A stretch of DNA of 64,000 nt, taken from contig SCPD01000010.1 in the NCBI GenBank assembly GCA_005502925.1, positions 62,001-126,000 on the forward strand, read 5' to 3'. Shown here piece by piece: positions 36,151 through 46,654 of the stretch (position 1 is the first letter of the stretch; each line of letters begins with the position of its first letter). Below the pieces are notes generated by a model. The model worked only from the letters and a program-made list of their open reading frames with translations. It ran no database searches and was not told the DNA's origin. Both the position numbers and the translations under genes were made by a program. The stretch is from Rhizobiales bacterium Y(2018) (GTDB taxonomy: Bacteria; Pseudomonadota; Alphaproteobacteria; Rhizobiales; Aestuariivirgaceae).

Positions 36151-36950
36151 GTGTGGCGCGAGCGCATCAGCAGCCAGATGCCGATGGCGACCAGCGGCAG
36201 CGACAGGATCATGCCCATGGTGATGAAGCCGAAGAAATAGCCGAGTTGCGCGTCGGGCTCACGGAAGAATTCCACGATGATGCGTGACAGGCCGTAGCCC
36301 AGCGCGAAAAGGCCGGAGGCGCGGCCGGGATGGCTAAGGGCCTGGAAGCGATGGGTGGCGATGCGGATGATGACGAACAGCACGAGGCCTTCGAGGAGGC
36401 CCTCGTAAAGCTGACTCGGATGGCGCGGGATCTGCTGCGGGTCGTTGGGGAAGATCATTGCCCAGGGCACATCGCCGGCCCGGCCATAAAGCTCGCCATT
36501 GATGAAATTGGCGAGGCGCCCGAGACCCAAGCCGACGGGCGTCGCGGCGGCGCCGAGATCGAGCAGGCGGTCGAGCGTCATGCCATGCCGTCTGCCATAG
36601 ATAAGCAACGCCACGACGACACCGAGGAAGCCGCCGTGGAAGGACATGCCACCTTCCCACATGCGGAAGATGTCGAGCGGATTGGCGAGAAAATGCACGG
36701 GATTGTAGAACAGGACATAACCCAGCCGCCCGCCCAGGATGACACCGAGGGCGATCCAGATGAATAGATCGTCGACCTGCGCCGGCGTAGCGGTCGGCTT
36801 GCGGTCACCCCACAGAGCCGGGGTGGCAACCAGGCGCTTGGCGTACCAGATGGCGAAGAGGAGGCCAGCAATATAGGCCAGCGCGTACCAGCGTACCGCA
36901 AAAGGGCCAATGGAGAAGGCGACAGGGTCGATATTCGGGAATTCGATCAT
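36147..36950 (-). CDS. lgt: Prolipoprotein diacylglyceryl transferase
   Basis: A 267-residue inner-membrane enzyme with about seven helices that puts diacylglycerol on lipobox Cys. The Lgt signature GRLANFINGELYGRAGDVPW is present, as are MSFHGGFLGVV (essential His-Gly-Gly) and RWYALAYIAGLLFAIWY. ATG 36950 is chosen because it precedes IEFPNIDPVAFSIG, the usual N-terminus. It heads the operon lgt-midA-pgeF-M24-lipoprotein. Confidence 0.96.
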   Translation of the reverse strand: MIEFPNIDPVAFSIGPFAVRWYALAYIAGLLFAIWYAKRLVATPALWGDRKPTATPAQVDDLFIWIALGVILGGRLGYVLFYNPVHFLANPLDIFRMWEGGMSFHGGFLGVVVALLIYGRRHGMTLDRLLDLGAAATPVGLGLGRLANFINGELYGRAGDVPWAMIFPNDPQQIPRHPSQLYEGLLEGLVLFVIIRIATHRFQALSHPGRASGLFALGYGLSRIIVEFFREPDAQLGYFFGFITMGMILSLPLVAIGIWLLMRSRHT

Positions 36951-37046
36951 GGCGGGGCAAACTGGGCGCAAGGCCCTGATTGGTCAAGGCACCCTTGAAT
37001 TGCGCCCCGCTCACACTTAATTGAAAGGGCAATAGGAGCGTGACCC

Positions 37047-37355
37047 ATGACCACGACATCGTCCCGGTTTTTTGATGAACTCGCCAAGCTCGCGACCAAT
37101 GCGGCCGGCGCCGCACAGGGCGTCAGGCGCGAAATCGACACGCTGGTGAAGGCGCAGGTCGAGCGTGTGCTCAATGACGTAGGCGTCGTGAAGCGCGAGG
37201 ATTTCGAGGTCGTGCGCGAGATGGCGCAGAAGGCTCGCGAGGAGAATGACCGCCTGCATGAGCGCATCGCGGTGCTCGAAGCCCGGCTCGGCATTGTCCC
37301 GCCGGCGGCCCCCGCGAGCGAAAAGCCCGGCGAAGGCCCGGCCGCGACTCACTAA
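37047..37355 (+). CDS. UbiK/BMFP-type accessory factor
   Basis: A 102-residue protein of the YqiC/BMFP family: an N-terminal amphipathic region (FFDELAKLATNAAGAAQGVR) followed by a coiled coil (KREDFEVVREMAQKAREEND, then LHERIAVLEARLG) and a short Pro/Ala tail. Homologues form trimers, fuse membranes in vitro, and in enterobacteria (UbiK) help ubiquinone synthesis. It is divergent from lgt across 96 bp. Confidence 0.88.
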   Translation: MTTTSSRFFDELAKLATNAAGAAQGVRREIDTLVKAQVERVLNDVGVVKREDFEVVREMAQKAREENDRLHERIAVLEARLGIVPPAAPASEKPGEGPAATH

Positions 37356-37486
37356 ATAGCCCGCCTGTCTGTAAAATCCGCTGTGGAGGAATCACCTCCA
37401 TGGTTAATGCTGTCTTGATGCGACTCAAACGCTTGGGCACGGTCTCCCCGGGATTGACGAATTGATTCGTCACTGGGAACAATTGA

Positions 37487-37987
37487 ATGGCGAGCCTGCA
37501 ATCGCTCTTGAGAGAAACGTCCAACCCGCTTGATCGCGTCGAGCATATCGCGCATGGGCATGAATGGTTCATCGACCGGTCGGCGGAAGACGAAGTGAAT
37601 ATGATCGTCGCCGCCACGTGGGGCGACATGAGCATTTCGATCCACTGGCGCGAGGATTTCGAGAGCCTCCACATTGCCTGCAGCTACGATTTCAAAGTGC
37701 CGCCGGCGCGGCGTGAGGAAATCGGTCGGCTGCTCAACCTGGTCAATGAGCAGCTCTATTTCGGACATTTCGACATCTGGCGCCAGGACGGCACGGTGCT
37801 GTTGCGCAACAGCCTCATGCTGGCGGGCGGCGCCCGCGTCACCGACGCCCAGTGCGAGGCTCTGATCCGCGTCTCGATCGAGACCTGCGAGCGCTATTTC
37901 CCGTCGCTGCAGTTCGTCGTCTGGGCCGGCAAGAGCGCCGAGGAGGCGCTGGAGTCGAGCCTGCTCGATACAATGGGTGAGGCATGA
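37487..37987 (+). CDS. YbjN-domain protein
   Basis: A 166-residue YbjN/DUF1790-type protein, a relative of type III secretion chaperones. Recognised by NPLDRVEHIAHGHEWFIDRS, MSISIHWREDFESLHIAC and LLNLVNEQLYFGHFDIW. It is cytoplasmic, without signal peptide. It overlaps proC by 4 nt; this YbjN-proC order is conserved in Rhizobiales. A short hairpin at 37384-37400 (TGGAGG/CCTCCA) lies in its leader. Confidence 0.88.
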   Translation: MASLQSLLRETSNPLDRVEHIAHGHEWFIDRSAEDEVNMIVAATWGDMSISIHWREDFESLHIACSYDFKVPPARREEIGRLLNLVNEQLYFGHFDIWRQDGTVLLRNSLMLAGGARVTDAQCEALIRVSIETCERYFPSLQFVVWAGKSAEEALESSLLDTMGEA

Positions 37988-38805
37988 GCATTTCCCTTTC
38001 CGGTACCTTGGTGCTTGTCGGCTGCGGCAAGATGGGCGGTGCCATGCTGGAAGGCTGGCTCAAGAGCGGTGTCAGGCCCGAGCAGGTGGTGGCGCTCGAC
38101 CCTTCGCCGCCGCCCGAAATCCTGGCGCTCCTGCAGCAGCATCATATCCGGCACAATCCCGCCGTCGCGACCATCACGGACGCCGAAGTCGTGCTCGTCG
38201 CGGTCAAGCCGCAAGTGATGGAAGACGTGCTGCCGGGCGTCGCTTCCCTCAAGGCTTCGCGGCCCCTGGTCGTCTCGGTGGCGGCCGGTAAGACGATCGC
38301 TTCTTTCGCGCGGCATTTCGGCGCGGATGCGGCGATCATCCGCACCATCCCCAATACCCCGGCGGCGGTCGGACGCGGCATCACCGCCATGGCCGCCAAT
38401 GCCCACGTCTCCCTGGCCCAGATCGAACTTGCCCGAAATCTGCTGTCGGCGATTGGTGAGGTGGTGACGGTCGAGGACGAGGCCCTGATCGATGCGGTGA
38501 CCGCGGTCTCGGGCTCGGGGCCCGCTTACGTCTTCTATCTCACCGAATGCCTGGCCAAGGCCGGCGCCGCCATGGGGTTGCCGGAGGACATCGCCATGCA
38601 GCTGGCGCGCGCCACGGTGGCGGGCTCGGGCGAGCTCATGCGGGTGAGCGGGCTTCCGGCGGAGACATTGCGGCAGAATGTGACCTCCCCCAAGGGCACC
38701 ACCTATGCGGCGCTGCAAGTGCTGATGGCCGAAGATGGGCTCGCTCCGCTGATGGAGAGGGCGATCGATGCGGCAACCCGCCGCTCGCGCGAATTGGCAA
38801 GCTGA
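37984..38805 (+). CDS. proC: Pyrroline-5-carboxylate reductase
   Basis: A 273-residue enzyme for the last step of proline synthesis. The dinucleotide fold is LVLVGCGKMGGAMLEGWL, then VLVAVKPQVMEDVLPG and IIRTIPNTPAAVGRGITAMA. The C-terminal signature DAVTAVSGSGPAYVFYLTEC with the TSPKGTTYAALQVL end is complete. Translation is coupled to the YbjN gene by ATGA. Confidence 0.97.
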   Translation: MSISLSGTLVLVGCGKMGGAMLEGWLKSGVRPEQVVALDPSPPPEILALLQQHHIRHNPAVATITDAEVVLVAVKPQVMEDVLPGVASLKASRPLVVSVAAGKTIASFARHFGADAAIIRTIPNTPAAVGRGITAMAANAHVSLAQIELARNLLSAIGEVVTVEDEALIDAVTAVSGSGPAYVFYLTECLAKAGAAMGLPEDIAMQLARATVAGSGELMRVSGLPAETLRQNVTSPKGTTYAALQVLMAEDGLAPLMERAIDAATRRSRELAS

Positions 38806-38836
38806 CGGCGGCCTCGGCCTCCGCTACACTCGCTAT

Positions 38837-39493
38837 ATGAGCACCGAGACGCGCGATCTCATCGTCGACGCCGCAATTCGCCTTGCGGCGGAAAAGTCCT
38901 GGCCGGAGATAACGCTTGCCGCCATCGCCGAGAATGCCGGGGTGAGCCTCGCCGACCTCGCCCGGCATGTGTCGGGCAAGCCCGACATATTGGACGCCTT
39001 TGCGCGCCGGATGGACAGCAACCTGCTCGCCTCGCTCACCAGTGATCCGGTCGAGGGCGATGCGCATGACCGCTTGTTCGACATCATGCTGCGCCGCTTC
39101 GAATTGCTGGCACCCTATAAGGCCGCGATCGCCAATATCGTAAAGGCGCCGGCCGACGGGCCCGTGGAGTGGCTGTCGCTTCTGGCGTCGTCGCTCGTCA
39201 CGCAGGGCTGGATGCTGGCGGCGGCGGATATCAGGGTTTCGGGTTTCAGGGGCGATGCGGCCCGTCTTGGCCTCGCCAAGATCGCCGCCGATACGATGCT
39301 GATCTGGCTCAAGGACGACGATACTGGCCTCGCGCGCACCATGGCGGCGCTCGACCGCAAATTGCGCGACGGCGAGGCGCTGATGAAACGGCTTGAAACG
39401 CCGATCGCGCTGTGCTCTGGCTTTGCCCGCGTCTTCCGCAGCTTCAGGGAAGAGCGGACAACCAAGACACAGGCCCATGACACAGCCGACTGA
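38837..39493 (+). CDS. TetR-family transcriptional regulator
   Basis: A 218-residue TetR-type protein. The N-terminal helix-turn-helix runs from [20 protein letters not shown] through [20 protein letters not shown] with [10 protein letters not shown]. The remaining 150 residues form an unassigned helical ligand domain. ATG 38837 was chosen because the frame before it overlaps proC. It overlaps the CsaA-like gene by 17 nt, so it may control its own short operon. Target unknown. Confidence 0.85.
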   Translation: MSTETRDLIVDAAIRLAAEKSWPEITLAAIAENAGVSLADLARHVSGKPDILDAFARRMDSNLLASLTSDPVEGDAHDRLFDIMLRRFELLAPYKAAIANIVKAPADGPVEWLSLLASSLVTQGWMLAAADIRVSGFRGDAARLGLAKIAADTMLIWLKDDDTGLARTMAALDRKLRDGEALMKRLETPIALCSGFARVFRSFREERTTKTQAHDTAD

Positions 39494-39836
39494 CAAGCCA
39501 GCGCCGATCACCTTCGACGATTTCCTCAAAGTCGATATCAGAGCCGGAACGATCATCGAGGCGGAACCCTATCCGGAAGCGCGCAAGCCCGCCTTCAAGC
39601 TCAAGATCGATTTCGGACCCGAGATCGGTGTCAAGAAGTCCTCGGCCCAGATCACCAAGCATTACAGGCTCGAGGAACTCGTCGGCCGGCAAGTGGCGGC
39701 GGTCATCAATTTCCCGCCGCGCCAGATCGGCAAGTTCATGTCGGAAGTGCTGACGCTCGGCTTCCCCGATGATGACGGCGAAGTCGTGCTCGCGGCGATC
39801 GAGCGCGAAGTGCCGAATGGCGGCCGGCTCTATTGA
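39477..39836 (+). CDS. csaA: CsaA-like tRNA-binding-fold protein
   Basis: A 119-residue EMAP-II/OB-fold protein. [38 protein letters not shown] and [20 protein letters not shown] are the CsaA/YgjH pattern. CsaA is described as an export-related chaperone in Bacillus; the tRNA-binding fold is certain, the physiological role here is not. ATG 39477 gives the normal length; the upstream frame lies inside the TetR gene. Confidence 0.92.
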   Translation: MTQPTDKPAPITFDDFLKVDIRAGTIIEAEPYPEARKPAFKLKIDFGPEIGVKKSSAQITKHYRLEELVGRQVAAVINFPPRQIGKFMSEVLTLGFPDDDGEVVLAAIEREVPNGGRLY

Positions 39837-39860
39837 GCTTTGTGTCGCGCTTCACTGAGC

Positions 39861-40856
<996 letters not shown>

Positions 40857-40865
40857 GGTCTTCTC

Positions 40866-41573
40866 CTATCTGGAACGGAAAGCGAGGCGCGGACGATATT
40901 CGATCTCACGCAAGAGTTTGAGGCGCATTGCCTCGGCAAAATCCTCGTAATCCTTGGCCGTCATCACGAAGCTGTCAGGCCCCGCTTGGACGTTACGGCG
41001 ATAATAATCGGCGAGATCGCTCACCTCATTCTGGATGGCGAGCCCGTTGATCACGATGCTGCGGCTCAGGGCCATGGCGCGTGCCTGTCCGACCAGGACG
41101 GTGAATTCGCGCGCCACCGACTCGCGGCCATCGCCCGACACATCGACGACGGCGCGCGCGGCTTCAATGTCGTTACCATCGATCGCCCGCAGAGCAGCGG
41201 CGATGCCTTCGCCGATCGCCGTCGATCCGCTTTGCCGGCGCGGGAAGGTCGCGACTGTTGCGGCGAAATGTTCGGCCTCCGCGTCGGAAGTAATGACGAA
41301 CCAGCCGGTCATGTCCTTGGGGATCTGTGGCTCGGCCCAGACGAGCAAATTGACGGCGATGCTTTTCGTTGGCCCGGAGCGGATCGCGCGCCGGACTGTG
41401 GCGTCGCGGAAGCCTTGCGCGATGCCTTCGAGCTGCAACGTGTATTCACGATCATCGACACTGCCCGAGGCATCGACTGCGAGAACGAGCTCGATGTCGA
41501 CAGTCTTGGCCGATGCCGTGCCCGTGACGGGCTGGCTCATGGCGAGCAGGAGGAAGGCCAGCAGATGACGCAT
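40866..41573 (-). CDS. DUF1194 exported VWA-like protein
   Basis: A 235-residue protein with a signal peptide (residues 1-21, cleaved near TGTASAKT). The von Willebrand A-like domain starts ELVLAVDASGSVDDREY, whose DxSxS is a metal-ion-dependent adhesion site, followed by DVSGDGRESV, which is also part of that site. DUF1194 members are common in alphaproteobacteria and of unknown role. ATG 41573 is chosen because the signal peptide begins there. Confidence 0.9.
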   Translation of the reverse strand: MRHLLAFLLLAMSQPVTGTASAKTVDIELVLAVDASGSVDDREYTLQLEGIAQGFRDATVRRAIRSGPTKSIAVNLLVWAEPQIPKDMTGWFVITSDAEAEHFAATVATFPRRQSGSTAIGEGIAAALRAIDGNDIEAARAVVDVSGDGRESVAREFTVLVGQARAMALSRSIVINGLAIQNEVSDLADYYRRNVQAGPDSFVMTAKDYEDFAEAMRLKLLREIEYRPRLAFRSR

Positions 41574-41705
41574 GGTGCACACTATCCTACAGGCTGGAGA
41601 TGGGGTTGAGAACTTCTCACCGGGGAATGGCAGGCGCGCCGTTGCGACAAGGCAGGCCATTGGCTAAGAAGCTTGAGCCATATCCCTTCCTTTCAAGGAA
41701 TTCCC

Positions 41706-44135
41706 ATGCGCAGTCAGGCTCGTGTTGTCGTCATCGGCGGCGGTGTCGTTGGGGCGTCGGTGCTCTACCATCTCACCAAACGTGGCTGGAAGGACGTCGT
41801 GCTCATCGAACGCGACGAGCTGACCTCAGGGTCGACCTGGCATGCGGCGGGCGGCTTCCACACCCTCAATGGCGATCCCAATGTGGCGAAGCTGCAGGAG
41901 TATACCATCAATCTCTACAAGGAGATCGAACAGATATCCGGCCAGGCGACCGGAATCCATCTGACCGGTGGCGTCATGCTGGTGTCCAACCGCGACCGTT
42001 GGGACTGGCTCAAGATGGCGCATGCGCGCAATCGCTACCTCGGCGTGCCGACCGAGCTCATACCGGTGAAGGAGGCGAAGAAACACTGGCCGCTGCTCGA
42101 TGAGAAGCAGTTTATTGGCGCCATGTTCCATCCGCTCGAGGGCCATCTCGATCCCTCCGGCACGACGCATGCCTACGCCAAGGCGGCGCGCATTCAAGGC
42201 GCCGAAGTCATCCGCAAGAACAGAGTCACCGACACCGTGCAGCGCCCGGATGGGACCTGGGATGTGGTGACAGAAGGCGGCACCATCCATGCCGAGCATG
42301 TGGTCAATGCTGGCGGCCTGTGGGCGCGCGAGGTCGGCCGCTTCGTCGGCCTCGAACTGCCGATCCTCGCCATGGCGCATCAATATCTCATCACCGAGGA
42401 GATCCCTGAGGTCGTCGCCTTCAACAAGGAGACCGGCCGCGAGATGCTCCATTGCATCGATTTCGACGGCGAGCTCTATATGCGTCAGGAACGGGGCGGC
42501 GCCCTGGTCGGCACTTATGAGCCCAATGGCCGGCCCTGGTCGCCGAAAGCGGCGCCGTGGGACTTTTCGACCGAGCTGCTGCCGCCCGATCTCGATCATA
42601 TCTCCGACAACCTCGAGCGCGCCTTCCAGCATCATCCGGCCCTCGCCAAGGCCGGCATCAAGAATGTCATCCACGGACCCTTCACTTTCGCGCCCGACGG
42701 CAATCCGCTGGTCGGTCCGATCCGGGGCCTGCACAACTACTGGGTGGCCTGCGGCGTGATGGCGGGCTTCAGCCAGGGCGGCGGCGTCGGCCTCGCTCTG
42801 TCGAACTGGATCGTCGATGGTGATCCGGGCTTCGACATCTGGGCGATGGATGTGGCGCGCTACGGCTCCTGGGCCAACATGGCCTACACCTCGAAAAAGG
42901 TGATCGAGAATTACGGCCGCCGGTTCCGCATCACCTTCCCGAATGAAGAGCTGCCGGCGGCGCGTCCGCTGCGCACCAGCCCGCTCTATGACCGGTTCAA
43001 GGCGATGGGCGCTTTCTTCGGCGTCGGCTATGGTCTTGAACAGGCCCTGTGGTTCGCGCCCAAGGGCAAGAAACCCACGGAGAAGATCACCTTCCGCCGC
43101 TCCAACGCGTTTCCGATCGTCGGCGATGAATGCCGTGCGGTGCGCGAGCGGGTCGGCGTGATCGAGATCACCGGTTACGCCAAATACGAGATCACCGGGC
43201 AGGGCGCCGAGACCTGGCTGTCGCATCTCCTCGCCAATCGTATCCCGGCCAAGGGCCATCTGGCGCTGACGCCGATGCTCAACGAGGCGGGCAAGCTGAT
43301 CGGCGACTTCACCGTCGCCAAGGCGGATGAGGAGCGCTTCTACATCTTCGGATCGGGTCCGGCCGAAAACTATCATATGCGCTGGTTCGAGGGGCATCTG
43401 CCGAAGGATGGAAGCGTCGCGGTGCGTCCCTTGACCGTCGAACTCGCGGGACTGTCCATCGCAGGGCCGCGCGCCCGTGATCTCCTGGTCAAGCTCACCG
43501 ACGCCGATGTCTCCAACGAAGCCTTTCCCTTCATGGCTTTCCGCGAGATGGATCTCGCTGTCGTGCCGGCCAAGGTGGGGCGCGTCTCCTTCACTGGTGA
43601 TCTCGGCTACGAGATCTGGGTGCGCTCGGACTATCTCCTCGCCGCGCATGACATGATCGTCGAGGCGGGGCGTGAGCTGGGCCTCGCTCATTTCGGCGGA
43701 CGGGCGCTGATGTCGCTCAGGCTCGAGAAGTCCTGGGGCACCTGGGCGCGCGAATATCGCCCGATCTATGGGCCGCTCGAAGCCGGTCTCGGCCGCTTCG
43801 TCTCGTTCAAGAAGAACGACTTCATCGGCCGCGACGGCGCGCTCAAGGAGAAGGAAACGGGCGGCAAGCTCAGGCTCCTCACCTTCACCGTCGAGACCAA
43901 GGATGTCGACGTCATCGGCGACGAGCCGGTCTGGCACAGAGGCAAGGTGATCGGCTGGATCACGTCCGGCGGCTATGCCCATTATGCCGGCCGGTCGGTG
44001 GCGCTCGGCTATGTGCCGAAGGAGATTGTTCACGAAGACGAAGGTTTCGAGATCGAGATCATCGGAAAGCGCTACAAGGCGAGGCCGCAGCGCGAGCCGC
44101 TCTTCGATCCCAAAGGCGAGCGGATGCGGGGCTGA
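41706..44135 (+). CDS. FAD-dependent dimethylglycine/sarcosine dehydrogenase-like protein
   Basis: An 809-residue two-part enzyme. The N-terminal DAO oxidase domain starts VVVIGGGVVGASVLYHL and has SGSTWHAAGG, in which the His is the covalent-FAD site of dimethylglycine dehydrogenase. The C-terminal half (about 425-800) is a GcvT-like folate-binding domain (RVGVIEITGYAKYEITG, then TGDLGYEIWVR and SLRLEKSWGTWAREYRP). It would demethylate a methylated glycine and pass the C1 unit to tetrahydrofolate. ATG 41706 has AAGGA upstream. The MttB-family gene 5 kb away fits betaine breakdown, but exact substrate is not proven. Confidence 0.9.
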   Translation: MRSQARVVVIGGGVVGASVLYHLTKRGWKDVVLIERDELTSGSTWHAAGGFHTLNGDPNVAKLQEYTINLYKEIEQISGQATGIHLTGGVMLVSNRDRWDWLKMAHARNRYLGVPTELIPVKEAKKHWPLLDEKQFIGAMFHPLEGHLDPSGTTHAYAKAARIQGAEVIRKNRVTDTVQRPDGTWDVVTEGGTIHAEHVVNAGGLWAREVGRFVGLELPILAMAHQYLITEEIPEVVAFNKETGREMLHCIDFDGELYMRQERGGALVGTYEPNGRPWSPKAAPWDFSTELLPPDLDHISDNLERAFQHHPALAKAGIKNVIHGPFTFAPDGNPLVGPIRGLHNYWVACGVMAGFSQGGGVGLALSNWIVDGDPGFDIWAMDVARYGSWANMAYTSKKVIENYGRRFRITFPNEELPAARPLRTSPLYDRFKAMGAFFGVGYGLEQALWFAPKGKKPTEKITFRRSNAFPIVGDECRAVRERVGVIEITGYAKYEITGQGAETWLSHLLANRIPAKGHLALTPMLNEAGKLIGDFTVAKADEERFYIFGSGPAENYHMRWFEGHLPKDGSVAVRPLTVELAGLSIAGPRARDLLVKLTDADVSNEAFPFMAFREMDLAVVPAKVGRVSFTGDLGYEIWVRSDYLLAAHDMIVEAGRELGLAHFGGRALMSLRLEKSWGTWAREYRPIYGPLEAGLGRFVSFKKNDFIGRDGALKEKETGGKLRLLTFTVETKDVDVIGDEPVWHRGKVIGWITSGGYAHYAGRSVALGYVPKEIVHEDEGFEIEIIGKRYKARPQREPLFDPKGERMRG

Positions 44136-44137
44136 CG

Positions 44138-45346
44138 TCAGACCGGCAGGCGGTCGCGCTCTGCCCATTCGACGGCGAGCCAGGCTCCGACACCGAGACC
44201 GGCGAAGCCGGCGACGAGCGGGATGACCGTGCCGTCATAGAGCCGGCCGATCGGACTGCCGGTCGCGACGGCGATGAGATTCGACACCGACCCGATGACC
44301 GCGGCGGCGACGCCGGCGATGTGCCCCATCGGCTCCATGGCGAGCGCGCTGTAATTGCTGAATTGCAGGCCGTTGCAGAAGAACAGGACGGTCATATAGG
44401 CCATGAAGGCCCAGAAGGGCGGGTGCCCGTCGAGCAGAAGGGCGAAGGGCAGGAAAGCGAGCGACGACAGGCAGGACGTGCGCAGTGCCCATTTCGACAG
44501 GTTGCGCATGCCGAAGCGCATCACCAGGCGGGCGTTGGCGAAGGAGGCGACACCGATGCCGGCGGCGAGGAGGCCGAAATAGACGCCGAACAACTGGCCG
44601 GTGCCATATTGGTCCTGGAAGATCTGCTGCGAGGTGCCGAGATAGGAGATTACGGCGCCGAAGATGAAGCCGGTCGCCAGCGTGTAGCCGAGTGTGCGGC
44701 GATGCGAGAGCGCTTCCCAGGCGGAGCGCAGGATGCGGGCGATCGACAAGGGCACCCGCTCGGACTTCGCCAGCGTCTCGGGCTGACGGGTGGCGAGCCA
44801 GAGGAAATCGAGTATGCCGACGATCGCAAGCACCAGGAAGATCATGCGCCAATCGGCGACGAGGAGAATGAGCTGGCCGATCGACGGCGCCAGGACCGGC
44901 ACCAGGATCAGCACCGTCATGACGAAGGACATGATACGCGCCATGGAGCGGCCGACAAAGAGATCGCGCACCATCGCCATGCCGACGATGCGCGGACCCG
45001 CGGCGCCGAAGCCCTGCAGGACACGGCCGAGAAGCATCAAGGTGAAATCGGTGGTGAAGGCGCAGATGAGCCCGCCGGCGATGAAGCAGCCGATGCCGGC
45101 ATACATTGCGGGCTTCCGTCCGGTGCTGTCGGAAATCGGGCCGTAGATGAACTGTCCGACAGTGAGTCCGGCGAAGAAGGCGGTGAGCACCAGCTGGCGG
45201 TCATTGGGGTCGGCGGCGCCGAGTTCATGGGCGATGTCGCCGAGTGCCGGCAGCATGCCGTCGATAGACATGGCGATCAAAGAGAAAGTGAGGGCCATCA
45301 GCGTGATGAATTCCACGCTCGAGCGGGCTGAGGCGGGTTGCGTCAT
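44138..45346 (-). CDS. MFS drug-resistance transporter, Bcr/CflA type (copy 2)
   Basis: A 402-residue, 12-helix transporter. Family hallmarks are MALTFSLIAMSIDGMLPALG, the FIYGPISDSTGRKPAMYAG loop and GRVLQGFGAAGPRIVGMAMV. It is a close paralogue of the gene 8 nt upstream; most of the N-terminal half is identical by eye. The pair converges with the flavoprotein gene, whose stop is 2 nt away. Substrate unknown. Confidence 0.93.
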   Translation of the reverse strand: MTQPASARSSVEFITLMALTFSLIAMSIDGMLPALGDIAHELGAADPNDRQLVLTAFFAGLTVGQFIYGPISDSTGRKPAMYAGIGCFIAGGLICAFTTDFTLMLLGRVLQGFGAAGPRIVGMAMVRDLFVGRSMARIMSFVMTVLILVPVLAPSIGQLILLVADWRMIFLVLAIVGILDFLWLATRQPETLAKSERVPLSIARILRSAWEALSHRRTLGYTLATGFIFGAVISYLGTSQQIFQDQYGTGQLFGVYFGLLAAGIGVASFANARLVMRFGMRNLSKWALRTSCLSSLAFLPFALLLDGHPPFWAFMAYMTVLFFCNGLQFSNYSALAMEPMGHIAGVAAAVIGSVSNLIAVATGSPIGRLYDGTVIPLVAGFAGLGVGAWLAVEWAERDRLPV

Positions 45347-45354
45347 GGGGGCAT

Positions 45355-46575
45355 TCAGCTTGGCGTGATCACACGCTTGGGCCGGCCGCGCTCGGCCCAT
45401 TCGGTGACCAGGAATGCCGCGATCTCCATCACGGCGAAGCCGGCGACCAGCGGGATGACGGTGCCGTCATAAAGCCGTCCGATCAGCGTGCCGGCGACGA
45501 CGGCAATGAGGCTCGATCCGGCGCCGATCACCGCCGCGGCGACGCCGGCGATATGGCCCATCGGCTCCATGGCGAGCGCGTTGTAATTGCCGAAAAGGAG
45601 CCCGTTGCAGAAGAACAGGACGACCATGAAGACGAGGAAGAACCACAGCGGCGGATGGCCGCCGAGCAGGAAGGCGATGACCAGGAAGCCGAGCGACCAC
45701 AGGCAGCCGGCGCGCAGCGCCAGCTTCGACAGCGTCCGCATGCCGAAACGGGTGACCAGCGTCGCATTGGTGAACGAGGCGCAGCCGATGCCGGCGGCGA
45801 GCACGCCGAAATAAACGGCGAAGAGCTTGCCGGCGTCATACTGATCCTGGAAGATCTGCTGCGACATGCCGAGATAGGAGATGAAGGCGCCGAAGATGAA
45901 GCCGGTGGCGATCGTGTAGCCGAGCGTGATGCGGTTGCCGAGCGCCTCCCTGGCGGAGCGCAAAATATGCCTGAGCGACAGAGGCGCGCGCGCCGTCGGC
46001 TCGAGGGTTTCGGCGCGGCGCATGGCGAGCCAGAGGAAATTGATGGCGCCGACGAGCACGAGACCGAAGAAGATGCCACGCCAGTTGGCGACGAGCAGGA
46101 TGAGCTGGCCGATCGAAGGCGCCAGGATAGGCACCATGATGAAGACCGCCATGACGAAGGACATCACCTGCGCCATGGCACGGCCGGCATAGAGGTCGCG
46201 TACCATGGCGGTGCCGACGATGCGGGGACCTGCGGCGCCGAAGCCCTGCAGCACGCGGCCCATGATCATCACGCTGAAATCGGTGGTGAGGGCGCAGATG
46301 AGCCCGCCCACAATGAAGCAGCCGAAGCCCGCATACATTGCGGGCTTGCGGCCGGTGCTGTCGGAAATCGGGCCATAGATGAACTGGCCCAGCGTCAGCC
46401 CGGCGAAAAAGGCGGTGAGCACGAATTGCCGGTCATTCGGGTTGCCGGCGCCAAGATCGCGCGCGATGTCGCCGAGCGCCGGCAGCATCGAGTCGATCGA
46501 CATCGCGATCAGCGAGAAAGTGAGCGCCATGAGCGCGATGAATTCGGCGCCGGCGCGGCTGGGACTGGGGGGCAT
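45355..46575 (-). CDS. MFS drug-resistance transporter, Bcr/CflA type (copy 1)
   Basis: A 406-residue, 12-helix transporter with the same motifs as its neighbour (MSIDSMLPALGDIARDLG, GPISDSTGRKPAMYAG, GRVLQGFGAAGPRIVG). Copy 1 ends WAERGRPKRVITPS and copy 2 ends WAERDRLPV, so they also match at the C-terminus. This looks like a tandem gene duplication kept as a two-gene operon. ATG 46575 was preferred over an upstream in-frame start that adds 17 atypical residues. Confidence 0.93.
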   Translation of the reverse strand: MPPSPSRAGAEFIALMALTFSLIAMSIDSMLPALGDIARDLGAGNPNDRQFVLTAFFAGLTLGQFIYGPISDSTGRKPAMYAGFGCFIVGGLICALTTDFSVMIMGRVLQGFGAAGPRIVGTAMVRDLYAGRAMAQVMSFVMAVFIMVPILAPSIGQLILLVANWRGIFFGLVLVGAINFLWLAMRRAETLEPTARAPLSLRHILRSAREALGNRITLGYTIATGFIFGAFISYLGMSQQIFQDQYDAGKLFAVYFGVLAAGIGCASFTNATLVTRFGMRTLSKLALRAGCLWSLGFLVIAFLLGGHPPLWFFLVFMVVLFFCNGLLFGNYNALAMEPMGHIAGVAAAVIGAGSSLIAVVAGTLIGRLYDGTVIPLVAGFAVMEIAAFLVTEWAERGRPKRVITPS

Positions 46576-46654
46576 GGAGGGCTTTCGAGGATGGCGGACA
46601 ATAACCGCGATCCGCCCCCCTGTCACCCTTGCTATCTATGCAGCAGGCGCATCC

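Noticed and set aside
41826-44168. 780-codon minus-strand open frame over the flavoprotein gene
   Set aside because: Same kind of high-GC shadow: no ribosome site, no recognisable motif, and the plus-strand flavoprotein is complete with known motifs.
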